Shown piece by piece: positions 8,637 through 17,608 of a DNA stretch of 64,000 nucleotides. The notes beneath the pieces were generated by a model. It worked only from the letters and a program-made list of their open reading frames with translations, was not told the origin of the DNA and searched no databases. Positions within the stretch are counted from its first letter, which is position 1. Each line of letters begins with the position of its first letter. Position numbers and translations under genes: made by a program. The stretch comes from Planctomycetota bacterium (GTDB taxonomy: Bacteria > Planctomycetota > Phycisphaerae > Phycisphaerales > SM1A02), in assembly GCA_022574595.1 (NCBI GenBank), contig JACZRS010000018.1:1-64000 (forward strand), read 5' to 3'.

Positions 8637-9857
8637 CTATCGAATTAGATAAAGCAAGGGAAAAAGGAAGATCCAGATGACATCTACGATGTGCCAATAA
8701 AGCCCACCCAGATCGACGGGCGTGAAATAGCCGTTGTCAAAGTGTCCTTTTAGAGCGCGTATCAATAGCCAAGTGATGACGCCGATGCCGGCCAGCACGT
8801 GCAAGCCATGAAGCCCCGTCATGACGAAGTAGATTCCAAAGAACAGGTGTGCGTTAGGCGGACGCTCAAGGGGCTCAGTTGAAGCAAAGTCAGCGCTAGA
8901 TTCGATAGTGCTGTACTTGCGATTTGCTTCATCTTGAAGCCGCACAATACCCGAAGGACCGGATGGCGCTAGAGCAATGACTGATCTTGGCAGGATTACC
9001 TGCCCATCAACAATGAGAAGCTTGCCGTCAGCCGCGACCTCTGCGTCCGAGATTTCATCCTGGGCATCCGTTTGTAGCGTACGCACATGCACGACGATGT
9101 CCATGAGATCCTGATCACGCAGTGCCGGGTTGCCTCCCCGTGGAAGCATCGCCGCACCGGTCGTGTTAAGCGGATCCTTCGGCGAGCGGCCAACGATCAG
9201 GAACTCAACGAAGCTGGGATCATCAAGACTGGCAACAAACTCACTTGTTTGCAAGGGTTTACCTAGTCCTGGCAATCCTTCGCCTTTCAGACCATGGCAG
9301 GCCATACAGGATCGCAAGTACAATGTGCTGCCCTTGACAGGATCACCGGGTTCGAGAAATACAATCCCAACCGAACTGGGGTTTAATTCTTGATCGTATG
9401 AACTGTCTCTATCATGATCTCCTTCGTAGAACTGCACACCCCATACAAGGTTGTCATGGAATTTATGTGAGTACTCGATCCACTTAATTCCGAGGAAGTC
9501 GATGGCGCACAGCAACGTGAGGCCAAGGAACAAGCACAGTCCACGACGATAATTTCTCTGAGCGCACCATACCGCCAGTGCCATCGTGAAGCTGCTGACA
9601 ATTAGCACACAAGTGTTGATGGCACCCCAAGTCGTGTCAAGGAATTGACTTCCATAGGCGAAGATGTCCGGATGGCCCGCGCGATACACGGCGTACAAAC
9701 AGAACAGCCCGCCGAACAACAGAACCTCCGTTGCCAAGAACAGCCACATGCCGAACTTGGCGGCCTCGAACTGTTGCGAGGTATTGTCGAAGTGATGCGC
9801 CAAATGTTCCGGACGATCGTCGACAAGCGCGTTGATGTTAGGCGTTGTCACCGTCAT
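8637..9857 (-). CDS. Cytochrome c oxidase subunit III with inserted cytochrome c domain
   Basis: A 406-residue fusion. Residues 30-130 give the first three membrane helices of a haem-copper oxidase subunit III (FGMWLFLATEVLLFGGLF is the conserved opening), and 336-406 give the last helices (FVMTGLHGLHVLAGIGV, GLYWHIVDVIWIFLFPLLYL). Between them, residues ~140-330 contain a periplasmic cytochrome c with haem motif CMACHG (C184, C187, H188) and a likely axial Met in AAMLPRGG. The insert would hold a haem against the oxidase on the outer side. Subunits I and II are not in this window, so the enzyme is incomplete here. Its stop overlaps nothing downstream but its start shares ATGA with the stop of the receiver-like gene. 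Confidence 0.88.
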   Translation of the reverse strand: MTVTTPNINALVDDRPEHLAHHFDNTSQQFEAAKFGMWLFLATEVLLFGGLFCLYAVYRAGHPDIFAYGSQFLDTTWGAINTCVLIVSSFTMALAVWCAQRNYRRGLCLFLGLTLLCAIDFLGIKWIEYSHKFHDNLVWGVQFYEGDHDRDSSYDQELNPSSVGIVFLEPGDPVKGSTLYLRSCMACHGLKGEGLPGLGKPLQTSEFVASLDDPSFVEFLIVGRSPKDPLNTTGAAMLPRGGNPALRDQDLMDIVVHVRTLQTDAQDEISDAEVAADGKLLIVDGQVILPRSVIALAPSGPSGIVRLQDEANRKYSTIESSADFASTEPLERPPNAHLFFGIYFVMTGLHGLHVLAGIGVITWLLIRALKGHFDNGYFTPVDLGGLYWHIVDVIWIFLFPLLYLIR

Positions 9858-10258
9858 GACTCGCCCCCTAACGGTCCTACCTGTTCGTTGCTTATCGAAC
9901 GGAGTCGGGCGGCTCCTGCCTCGATCACCCGAATCAGCTCGTCACCGATGGGGAGGGTGAGGTAATAGAAAACGCCCTGCTCTATAACCGCCGCATCGTC
10001 CGACGACAGCTGTTCACTGATTGCGATGATGCGCACACCGGAGCACATCTCCTGCAGCGCTGCGATCTGCTGCCGGGCGATTTCCTGTCGTTCATGAATA
10101 CGATCGATGATGGCAATTTGCGGTTGCTCTCGATGCGCGAATTCCGAAAATCGCTGCGTCTTGTTTGCGGTGACTATCTTGAAACGAGCGTCGCTCAGTC
10201 GTTTTCTGAGAAATTCAACTGTGTTCTGATCGGGGCTGTCAACGAGGATTCGGATCAT
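9854..10258 (-). CDS. Degenerate response-regulator receiver-like protein
   Basis: Predicted 134-residue protein with the alternating beta-alpha pattern of a stand-alone receiver domain. ATG at 10258 (MIRILVDSPDQNTVEFLRKR) is the natural domain start; the longer open frame upstream has a composition unlike a protein. The position of the phosphorylated Asp is kept (QIAIIDRI), but the acidic pair at the end of strand 1 is reduced to VDSPD and the conserved lysine near the end is replaced (FYYLTLPIGDELI, where K is expected before P). It is therefore probably a pseudo-receiver that does not follow the standard phosphorylation switch. It is the first gene of the cytochrome operon and overlaps coxC by four bases. 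Confidence 0.65.
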   Translation of the reverse strand: MIRILVDSPDQNTVEFLRKRLSDARFKIVTANKTQRFSEFAHREQPQIAIIDRIHERQEIARQQIAALQEMCSGVRIIAISEQLSSDDAAVIEQGVFYYLTLPIGDELIRVIEAGAARLRSISNEQVGPLGGES

Positions 10259-11255
10259 GTTGTTCTTGCTTGCCGGTGTTAGTTCTCGACCGCAACCGGG
10301 CGAGAAACACGGCCTTCCATCTGTGGAGTAAAACAACATTTGTGCCAGAATCTGTCCATCTGCGCTAGCATGGTCAAGGCCTCGAAAACATCGGCCTGGG
10401 CCCCAGGCGAGACACAGGGCAGGATAGTGATCGATACCTGCGAGGAATCTGGTCGATTTGCAGAGCTGCGTCATCTGATTCTCATCTCAAGTGAGTCGCC
10501 GGTAGGCCCTTGGTGGACTCCGACTCGGTTGATATACGATATTTAGATCATTATATCTTATTTAGAGCCAGAGTCAACTGAAAAGTCTAGATCGGGAGCC
10601 GATACGCCTTAGCCAAGCCTGCGCACCTGCGTCCGCACTTCGGTTGCATACGGCTATCAATCAATCTGAAAGCAAACTGGCTGGTCCCTCGGTTTTGGTG
10701 AAGGTAGACGCTTTCGCACTCTGCCCGTACTGTCTAAAAACTCGGCCGACCTGTAAGTCGTTGCATGTTGGAAGTTTGGGATAGTGTGGATTGGTGCAAA
10801 TTCGGCCGATTTCAGTACTCGAGACAATGGTACAATCACCGCGTAGGGTCTAAATAGTCATCCGAAGCGCCGCCCGCGACTTTGTATCTACCGAAGCATG
10901 ATCCAGTGGCCTTCGTCCGGTAAGGGGCATTATGTAGTGGGAAGGCCAATTGAGGCGCGAGCAGTTCGCCGGACTATGGGGATTGCCGCCGAAAGGCTTC
11001 TTGTCGTGTTCTGAAATTCCAAATGAGAGTTTGAGCCCCTACAAAATTGCACTCCAAAAAAAGGGAGGATTACGCTTCGGAAGAGTGGACAAACTCATAC
11101 AAGTGGCCACAACGCTAGTGATAACACTCAAATCCACTCCTTAGCTGAATAGCCTTCAAGATACCGGGTTAGTACTTTAGAATGGTTGGAGACACCTGCG
11201 GCCATGATCCTGCTGACGGGCACTATTCGATCTCTCACTTGAGGAGCGATACTCC
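10259..11255. other. Gene-poor stretch upstream of the cytochrome operon
   Basis: I find no convincing gene here. The stretch contains the AT-rich motif at 10543-10564 and short similar phrases (AACTCGGCCGA at about 10739 and AATTCGGCCGA at about 10799), but the short open frames have no start signals or recognisable motifs. The operon looks cut off on its 5' side, because oxidase subunits I and II would be expected nearby. Confidence 0.5.
10543..10564. promoter_or_regulatory. AT-rich motif upstream of cytochrome operon
   Basis: TTAGATCATTATATCTTATTTA minus its last bases matches the motif at 786-808 upstream of the Rrf2-type gene. It lies 285 bp upstream of the operon start at 10258 and is flanked by GATATACGATAT, giving partial dyad symmetry (GATAT...ATATC). 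Candidate binding site of the Rrf2-type regulator or an AT-rich promoter element. Confidence 0.35.
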
Positions 11256-12123
11256 ATGATGTGTTTGATAGGAAAAGCCGTGCAGTCGAGTAGAATCCGT
11301 TTTCTGATTCTAATAGGATTAATACTGGTGCTTACCATACCGGTTCATGGCGCTGCAATTCGATTCGTGGATGACGATGCCAGGCCTGGCGATGGCACCA
11401 GTCGGGAGACCGTGTTTGACGATTTACAAGATGCGATAGACCTAGCTAGTTACGCGAAGAACGGCATCACATAAATATGGGTGACGGCTGGAGTTTACAA
11501 GCCTGATCGCGATAGCGATAATCGTGACGCCTCCTATGAAATGCTAAACGGTGTGGTACTTTATGGTGGATTTGTTGGTGGTGAAGAGAATCTTGAAGAG
11601 CGCGATCCCGAGACCAATGAGACAATACTCAGCGCAGATCTTCAAGACAACGATGCTCCTAATGCAGGTATTGTCGTTCCGACTGTTTTTGACAATAGCT
11701 TTCATGTTCTTCTCGCTGAAAATGAACTTGGGGAGCGTGTTGTTCGGCTAAAGAGAAATGAACTTACTGACAACGGGCAGCTCAGCTTCACTGATATAAT
11801 CTCGCTAGTAACTAATGATTTGACAAGGATAGTTCTAGCAGGCGATTTGAATAACGATGGTCGACCAGACATCATTGCAATCAACGATGGAGAGGCTGCT
11901 CCATTGAGCGTTGGGTTGGGCTCATCTCTCGCAGTCCACATCAATAACACCAATTTGCTGTGCCCCCGGGGATCTCGACGGTAGTGGCTCTGTCGGCACC
12001 AGCGATTTGCTTGAACTCTTTGCCCAATGGGGTACAGCAGGACCAGCTGATTTCGACGAAAGCGGATCTGTTGGCACCAACGACCTTCTCATCCTCTTCG
12101 CCAACTGGGGGCCGTGTCCGTAG
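11256..12123 (+). pseudogene. Broken chimeric secreted protein with GC-type dockerin tail
   Basis: Starts with a signal peptide (IRFLILIGLILVLTIPVHGA) and the opening of a right-handed beta-helix family (IRFVDDDARPGDGTS, then VTAGVYKPDRDSDNRDASYE and NGVVLYGGFVGGEENL). An in-frame TAA at 11472-11474 interrupts it. The helix body is missing: after DNSFHVL the sequence changes to FG-GAP-like repeats (LAGDLNNDGRPDIIAIND). At 11961-11971 a run CCCCCGGGG holds one base too many; removing one base joins the frame to GDLDGSGSVGTSDLLELFAQWG and GSVGTNDLLILFANWG, ending at 12123. So there are two frame lesions and one deletion. The tail DNA is almost identical to that of the next gene, which points to recent duplication or conversion. 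Confidence 0.8.
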
Positions 12124-12185
12124 CAACTAATGGTAAATGCACTTGATGCCACGATGCCTTCTTCACTAATGCCAAATGCCTTTTC

Positions 12186-12306
12186 CTATCCCCAATTGTT
12201 TAGAAGTATTAATAGATCAGCGAATCCCACACTGCAGTTGTTGTCAAAATCTGCAGGGCAGTTGATGCAATCAGCGCATGGCCCCCAACACTGCCTAAGC
12301 TGTCGC
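12186..12306 (-). pseudogene. Inverted dockerin-tail relic
   Basis: On the minus strand the DNA reads QCWGPCADCINCPADFD, then NNCSVGFADLLILLNNWG and a TAG stop. This is a complete second dockerin repeat with the end of a first one, but with no gene body in front. It is opposite in direction to its neighbours and shows that a further dockerin-tailed gene once lay here. The rest of 12307-12500 holds nothing I recognise. Confidence 0.65.
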
Positions 12307-12500
12307 CCGGGCCTCCAAACCCGCATTTTGAAGTAGAATTCTGCGTAGCACCGTCGATTCCGATCAAAAGCATCGGTTTATGACTTGACAGAAGGGAGCA
12401 AGCGTGTTATGCAGGTGATTGGAAAGCGGGGCAGAGTGAAGGTTAGTTGAGGAATATCGCCTTAGACGCATCACGACTTTAGAATTGGTGCGCCAAGCAA

Positions 12501-14936
12501 ATGTCAAGAAGCATAATGAGTACAATTAAGTTTGCCTTACTTGCGGCATTGACAATCGCCTGTTGGTTCCGTACGTCGACGGCGCAGTTTGCGAAATTCG
12601 TTGACGAGACATCACAGCGAAGCGTCGTCGCCGGCAACCTCTTCGCAACCGACAGCCAGGAGAAGGACTACGCCTGGGGTGATGTAGATAAGGATGGCGA
12701 TATCGATCTGGTCATTGTCCGCAAGGAACCGTTCTCCACAGCGGGCAGAAGGGTCAACCTTTTGTTGATCAACGAAAACGGTGTGCTGGTTGATCGCACG
12801 AGCGAATTCGCCTCAGCCTCAGATGTGTTCGGCGATCTGGGTTTCAATACGCCAACAAACGATCGTGACGTGGTTCTGGTTGACGTCAACAATGACGGCT
12901 GGCTGGATATTGTCACCTCGCCGACAATCACCGAGGGCTTGGCGAAACATATCTCACATCCGCGTGTTTATATCAATCTTGGGGACGACCCGCCCAAAGG
13001 CGGCGTTTGGCAGGGGTTTGAATATCAGGATGCGCGCATTCCGGAAATGCATCCCACGTCGGGACCGCGTTTCTGCGGGATGGCCGCTGGCGATCTTACA
13101 GGCAATGGGCTACCCGATCTTTACTTCGCCGACTACGATGATGGCGTCCCTGGGCAAACTTACGACTACCAAAACAAATTGTTGGTGAATGTTGCCAACG
13201 GCATTTTCTTTGATGAGAGTTTGACGCGCATGGGCAGTTTGTTTGATTATGGTGGCGTAGTCGGAATCGAGAACTACCTTTTCTCGAGTTTTGGGACGGC
13301 CACTGCGATCGGAGATATGAATAATGACGGGGTGAACGACGTAGTTAAGCAGACGGCGTTACATCCACCCTACCATTTGGCTATCGTTTACAACGACCCG
13401 GAAAACGAGGGCTTCTTTAACCAATACGATGTGATTAACACTGCTGGGGGTTACCACGTTTCGATCGGCGAACTCAACAACGACGGCATCCTGGATATCG
13501 TTGTCACACAAGACGGTGCCGACGAGTACATGCTTGGCACCACACTCGACGCTAACGGCAGGCGAAACTATCTTACAATTAACTTCCCCAACGTTAGCCA
13601 AGGATTCGGCGGAAACTCAGTGATCGCCGATCTCAACAACGATGGCCTCAACGACGTCGTCATTACGGGAGTCGATGTCCATAATTCAGGATGTAGTGCA
13701 AAGACACACATCTTCCGAAACCTCGGTGGCGACATTCCTCCATTCTCCACCGAGGATCTGACGGTCGGCATTCCGGAAAACTTGCTTAGGGGCGGACACG
13801 ATGTGGCCATTTTCGACCTCAACGGCGACGGTTGGCTCGATATTGTTCATGGTCGATGTAACAGCACGGAGATCTGGATTCAACATCCTTACGGAATAAT
13901 CTTCGATTACCCTCAGGACTTGCCAACGTTCGTGGCTCAAAACATGCCGTTTATAGTGCAGGCACAACTTACCCCAATTGGAGGGACAATTGCATCCGGA
14001 ACACCTGCATTGCATTACGCAATAAACGATGATGTTTTCACCAGTGTCATGATGCAACATCTAGGGGGTAACCTCTATGAGGCCGCGCTGCCACCTGGCA
14101 CTTGTCTCGATAGGATCAATTATTATTTCTCAGCCACCATGAACGAAGAAAAGGTGTTGAGCATTGATCCCCCCGATGCCCCGACAGTGTCATATACTGC
14201 TGTAGTTGCAGATGGACTAGAAGTCACTTATCTCAACAATTTCGAATCAGGCGATGACGTTTCTCACTGGGCGATCGAGAGTGATGCTTCATTGGTAACC
14301 GGCGAGTGGGAACAGGCAGATCCGAACGGAACGTTTTGGTTTGGACAGGCTGCACCGGAAGATGACGCGACTCCAGGAGAAGGCAACGTCATGGCATTTG
14401 TCACTGACAACGGACCTCCAGGTGGTGGAGTTAACGCCAATGATGTGGATGGCGGACCAACCTATCTCATATCGCCATCGTTCGATCTGCAAGACACGAA
14501 TGCCATGATCTCCTACGCACGCTGGTTTTTTACGATCGGTGGTACGCCGGATGCGCTAACCATAGAAGTGTCCAACGACGGCTCAAATTGGGTGATAGCG
14601 GAGACGGTCGATGGCCCAGAAAGCGAATGGTATATCGCAGAGTTTCTTGTAAGCGATTTTGTAGAACCATCTCAAAGTGTTCAGGTTCGGTTCTCTACCG
14701 CCGATGCTGATTCTTCGATTACCGAAGCGGGCATCGATGACTTCCAGGTTGAACAATTCATTTGTGATCCAGCCTGCCTGGGCGACCTCGATGGCAACGG
14801 CAGCGTAGACACATCTGATCTGCTTGAACTCTTCGCTCAATGGGGTACAGCAGGACCAGCTGACTTCGACAAAAGTGGTACTGTCGATACTGCCGATCTA
14901 CTCATCCTCTTCGCCAACTGGGGGCCGTGTCCGTAG
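12501..14936 (+). CDS. Secreted FG-GAP repeat protein with GC-type dockerin tail
   Basis: Predicted exported protein of 811 residues. A signal peptide (about 1-28, cleavage near STAQ) is followed by at least seven FG-GAP/VCBS-type calcium-loop repeats (DVDKDGDIDLVIV, DVNNDGWLDIV, DMNNDGVNDVV, DLNNDGLNDVV, DLNGDGWLDIV), forming a beta-propeller at residues ~50-460. A beta-sandwich region follows, then a jelly-roll-like module (FESGDDVSHWAIESD... to FRIDDFQV-type end) at ~580-750, and two dockerin-like repeats at the C-terminus. ATG 12516 is an alternative start. Such proteins are probably surface-displayed or released and may bind polysaccharide or protein. No catalytic motif is visible. Confidence 0.85.
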   Translation: MSRSIMSTIKFALLAALTIACWFRTSTAQFAKFVDETSQRSVVAGNLFATDSQEKDYAWGDVDKDGDIDLVIVRKEPFSTAGRRVNLLLINENGVLVDRTSEFASASDVFGDLGFNTPTNDRDVVLVDVNNDGWLDIVTSPTITEGLAKHISHPRVYINLGDDPPKGGVWQGFEYQDARIPEMHPTSGPRFCGMAAGDLTGNGLPDLYFADYDDGVPGQTYDYQNKLLVNVANGIFFDESLTRMGSLFDYGGVVGIENYLFSSFGTATAIGDMNNDGVNDVVKQTALHPPYHLAIVYNDPENEGFFNQYDVINTAGGYHVSIGELNNDGILDIVVTQDGADEYMLGTTLDANGRRNYLTINFPNVSQGFGGNSVIADLNNDGLNDVVITGVDVHNSGCSAKTHIFRNLGGDIPPFSTEDLTVGIPENLLRGGHDVAIFDLNGDGWLDIVHGRCNSTEIWIQHPYGIIFDYPQDLPTFVAQNMPFIVQAQLTPIGGTIASGTPALHYAINDDVFTSVMMQHLGGNLYEAALPPGTCLDRINYYFSATMNEEKVLSIDPPDAPTVSYTAVVADGLEVTYLNNFESGDDVSHWAIESDASLVTGEWEQADPNGTFWFGQAAPEDDATPGEGNVMAFVTDNGPPGGGVNANDVDGGPTYLISPSFDLQDTNAMISYARWFFTIGGTPDALTIEVSNDGSNWVIAETVDGPESEWYIAEFLVSDFVEPSQSVQVRFSTADADSSITEAGIDDFQVEQFICDPACLGDLDGNGSVDTSDLLELFAQWGTAGPADFDKSGTVDTADLLILFANWGPCP

Positions 14937-15124
14937 AAGAACTTATTGCCACGAAAACACCCCACCTATCTGCACATTTAGCGATTTGCATAGCTTAGAT
15001 GGCCTCAGAGTCGTTTAATCAGCTCGACGCCAGAAAATGCGAGCTAGGCCGGACTTTTTCGCGCCAGAATGGATGCTGTGAGTGGTTGAGGCTTGCTATG
15101 TGAAACTGAGCTTAGAATACTCTC

Positions 15125-15769
15125 GTGAAACGCCGCCTGTTCAAACTCGCATTGATTCTCGCACTTGGTGCGGTTGTTAATGTTGCCGTGGCGTGCGGGT
15201 GTGCGCTTTGGGCACCCATGGTCTCCAGCGGTCCTAATAGTAGGGGTGAGTATTCAAAGCTTGCTCCGGGAATGCCGTGGCCGAGATCGGTTCCCGCAGA
15301 TTGGCCATCACTACATTCCGGAAGTTGGGGCGTCGGTTGGGTCATGACTACTGGGACCTTTAATGGTAACATTCCAGAAGGTCAGGCAATCGCTGAGGGT
15401 CGGCCGAGCCTCTACGGTCTTTCTGTCATCCTATTTGGCGTACCGTTTCGAACTCTTGAGTGCCAGTTCCAAATGCAAATTTATGAACCCTACCGTCGCA
15501 TAGACACGATGATAGCTGCAATATACTCACCAGAAATAATTTCTTCGAGCGGTTCCATGGGCTGTATTCCTCTACGCCCCATCTGGCCAGGCTTTGCCAT
15601 AAACACGATCTTTTATGCAGTTATTGTGTGGCTGCTTTGGTCAAGTCCATTTGTTGCACGCCGAATGATCCGCCGTAAAAGAGGTTTGTGCATTAAGTGC
15701 GGTTACGACCTGCGTGGAAGTTCCGGGGGCGGGGGTGACGTGTGCCCGGAATGCGGAGGGGAGCGTTGA
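15125..15769 (+). CDS. Zinc-ribbon membrane protein, array member 1
   Basis: First of six full-length paralogues between 15.1 and 22.0 kb. GTG start; 214 residues. The family plan is: an N-terminal membrane helix beginning KRRLFKLALILALGAVVNVAVA, a variable extracytoplasmic domain of ~120 residues, a conserved LRPIWPGFAINTIFYA leading into a second helix, a basic stretch (RRMIRRKRG) and a cytoplasmic zinc ribbon (CIKCGYDLRG...CPECGG). Here the extracytoplasmic domain has two Cys residues, and the ribbon contains a glycine-rich insertion (SSGGGGD). Its function is unknown; the ribbon suggests metal binding with a structural or protein-binding role. Its TGA stop overlaps the TTG start of the next gene. 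Confidence 0.8.
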   Translation: MKRRLFKLALILALGAVVNVAVACGCALWAPMVSSGPNSRGEYSKLAPGMPWPRSVPADWPSLHSGSWGVGWVMTTGTFNGNIPEGQAIAEGRPSLYGLSVILFGVPFRTLECQFQMQIYEPYRRIDTMIAAIYSPEIISSSGSMGCIPLRPIWPGFAINTIFYAVIVWLLWSSPFVARRMIRRKRGLCIKCGYDLRGSSGGGGDVCPECGGER

Positions 15770-16176
15770 ACCTACGCTGGCTCATCTTTGACCATGTGCC
15801 GCCCGGCATCAAACTGACACCACAGCAGCGACGTGGTTTTCGCCGCAAGGTCAAAGATGCAGATGTTTCCATCTCGTGGAAAAATGAATTGCTCGCATTC
15901 TTGATCAGCCTTCCGCTGATCTTTGGATGGATCTTCCTCTTATTCTTGATAGGGCTCGTAATCCCTCTAAACGTGGCGCGTTTCCCTCTGATGATCGCCG
16001 GTAGTTGGGTCATCGTCACAGCACTGAGCTGGCGGTATGCCCGCGGAGCAACGTTTGCGGCACTGCGGGAGATGGGCTATGACGTTTGCCTCAATTGCGG
16101 TTATTGGCTTCGTGGTCTCGGCGATGAAGTGAACCAATGCCCGGAATGTGGCTGGGGCCGTGAAACTGAGGCGTAG
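15766..16176 (+). CDS. Short membrane protein with C-terminal zinc ribbon
   Basis: Predicted 136-residue protein. TTG at 15766 is used as the start because GGAGGGGA lies just upstream and TTGA overlaps the stop of the preceding gene; the longer GTG start at 15742 would read inside the previous ribbon. It opens with NLRWLIFDHVPPGIKLTPQQR, has two membrane helices (about 45-70 and 74-95) and ends in a zinc ribbon CLNCGYWLRG...CPECGWGRETEA. It shares the ribbon with the array family but has a different N-terminus. Function unknown. Confidence 0.7.
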   Translation: MNLRWLIFDHVPPGIKLTPQQRRGFRRKVKDADVSISWKNELLAFLISLPLIFGWIFLLFLIGLVIPLNVARFPLMIAGSWVIVTALSWRYARGATFAALREMGYDVCLNCGYWLRGLGDEVNQCPECGWGRETEA

Positions 16177-16190
16177 AATGAAGCTATGAA
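16158..16190 (+). repeat. Array junction repeat, copy 1
   Basis: Sequence around GAGGCGTAGAATGAAGCTAT spanning the end of a ribbon gene (WGRE.EA, stop) and the start of the next. Nearly the same DNA is found at about 20140-20172, 21350-21384 and 21976-22010. It marks the unit boundary along which members of the array appear to have been duplicated. Confidence 0.7.
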
Positions 16191-16920
16191 ACGTCGCCTG
16201 TTCAAACTTGCATTGTTCCTCCTTCTTGGTGCAGTAGTTAATGTTGCTGTGGCGTGGCTCATAGCAGTCAGAGTCAATGTTGTTGGAAGTGGGCCTGATT
16301 TAATTGAGATTACCTACGAAAACAGCCAACCGACTGGGGTCTGGCTTCTCTCCCGTTGGACGCAGATGGGTGTGACTTGCTATACGTCATATCATGAATA
16401 CTACGGTTATGCTGTGGCTTATGACCCCGAGAGTGACAGCAACCCCATCGATGCGATCCATATCACGACACCCAGCCCGTCTGAAGTTACACCGAAGTGG
16501 ACCGGTTTGAGAACACCGGTATCAAGGGGCATCGACGAATTCCGTGAGGTGAGGGGATGGGGCTGGCCGTGTTCGTCTATGTGGAGCGAATATTTTCTCG
16601 ACTTCTCTGTGCCTGCTAAGTCAGGTTGGAATTTCACAAGTGGTATCGACCCGCGTGGCTTAGGTTTGTCGTCAACTCGCCAATACAATGATCCATTCCC
16701 TAGAATTCTACCAGTTCGCCCCATCTGGCCAGGTTTCGCAATCAACACGGTCTTCTACGCTGCGATTCTTTGGTTGCTCACACTTGCTCCTTTCACTGCG
16801 CGCCGAATGATCCGCCGCAAGCGAGGATGTTGTCTTAAATGTGGCTATGACCTGCGTAACGTCGAGCATGAAAAGTGTTCTGAGTGTGGAAAGGAACTTT
16901 GTGCGAGGGCGAAGGAGTGA
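16186..16920 (+). CDS. Zinc-ribbon membrane protein, array member 2
   Basis: 244-residue paralogue: KRRLFKLALFLLLGAVVNVAVAW helix, extracytoplasmic domain of ~150 residues rich in aromatic and Pro/Ser residues, VRPIWPGFAINTVFYA plus second helix, RRMIRRKRG, and ribbon CLKCGYDLR...CSECGKE. The start lies in the repeated junction sequence GGCGTAGAATGAAGCTATG that recurs at three other places in the array. Its stop overlaps the next start (GTGA), so this and the next gene are coupled. The two tandem paralogues are far from identical in the outer domain, which suggests divergence of what that domain recognises (inference). Confidence 0.8.
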   Translation: MKRRLFKLALFLLLGAVVNVAVAWLIAVRVNVVGSGPDLIEITYENSQPTGVWLLSRWTQMGVTCYTSYHEYYGYAVAYDPESDSNPIDAIHITTPSPSEVTPKWTGLRTPVSRGIDEFREVRGWGWPCSSMWSEYFLDFSVPAKSGWNFTSGIDPRGLGLSSTRQYNDPFPRILPVRPIWPGFAINTVFYAAILWLLTLAPFTARRMIRRKRGCCLKCGYDLRNVEHEKCSECGKELCARAKE

Positions 16921-17597
16921 AGCGCCGCTTGTTCAAGCTCGTAGTCTTCCTCCTCCTCGGGGCGGTTGTCAGTTGTCTTGAAGTTGTAGCTGTCGAAGTA
17001 GGGATCAATTGGAAGTACGCTATGAATTCGGGTCGAGTAGCGTGGTACGGTCGTTCCTCGAAACAGATCCCTTATTGGTCATACCTCAGTCGTGAAATGT
17101 TCAGTTTCACCTCAGTTACAGCTTTCCGAGTATCGTCAGATCCAGGACGACGACCAAATATACCTGTTGATACCCAAGGCTTGCCGTATTGGTTTGACGA
17201 GCAAGGAGAGACTGATCGCAATCCAGCCGCAACCTATCAAGGCGCTTATGGCTGGCCAATGCGGATCCTCTGGTCTGGTGGCTACTGGTACGATGAGCAT
17301 TTACCTTTTAGCGAAATGTCAATCGTTTTCTGGCGCGGTCAAGAGACCCCACGACAGGTAATCCGCCCTCTCTGGCGGGGTCTTGCGGTCAACACGGGTT
17401 TCTATGCCATGATTGTGTGGATGTTGTGGTCGAGCCCGTTTGTTGTTCGCCGAATCATCCGCCGTAAGAGAGGCATCTGCATCAAGTGCGGCTACGACCT
17501 GCGCGGTACGAATCACGATAAATGTCCAGAATGCGGCACTAGACCAACTTACGTGGCTCTCCATCGGGCCCGCCGCAAGCGAATGAGTACTTGTTAG
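16917..17597 (+). CDS. Zinc-ribbon membrane protein, array member 3
   Basis: 226-residue paralogue with GTG start at 16917 overlapping the previous stop by four bases; the longer open frame from 16884 lies inside the previous ribbon. N-terminal helix KRRLFKLVVFLLLGAVVSC, outer domain with several Trp/Tyr residues (WPMRILWSGGYWYDEH), IRPLWRGLAVNTGFYA plus second helix, RRIIRRKRG and ribbon CIKCGYDLRG...CPECG. A basic extension of about 18 residues (YVALHRARRKRMSTC) follows the ribbon, unlike its siblings. Function unknown. Confidence 0.8.
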   Translation: MKRRLFKLVVFLLLGAVVSCLEVVAVEVGINWKYAMNSGRVAWYGRSSKQIPYWSYLSREMFSFTSVTAFRVSSDPGRRPNIPVDTQGLPYWFDEQGETDRNPAATYQGAYGWPMRILWSGGYWYDEHLPFSEMSIVFWRGQETPRQVIRPLWRGLAVNTGFYAMIVWMLWSSPFVVRRIIRRKRGICIKCGYDLRGTNHDKCPECGTRPTYVALHRARRKRMSTC

Positions 17598-17608
17598 GAG
17601 AAACAATT

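Noticed and set aside
10657-10839. 60-codon minus-strand open frame upstream of the cytochrome operon
   Set aside because: No start signal and no recognisable sequence; treated as intergenic.
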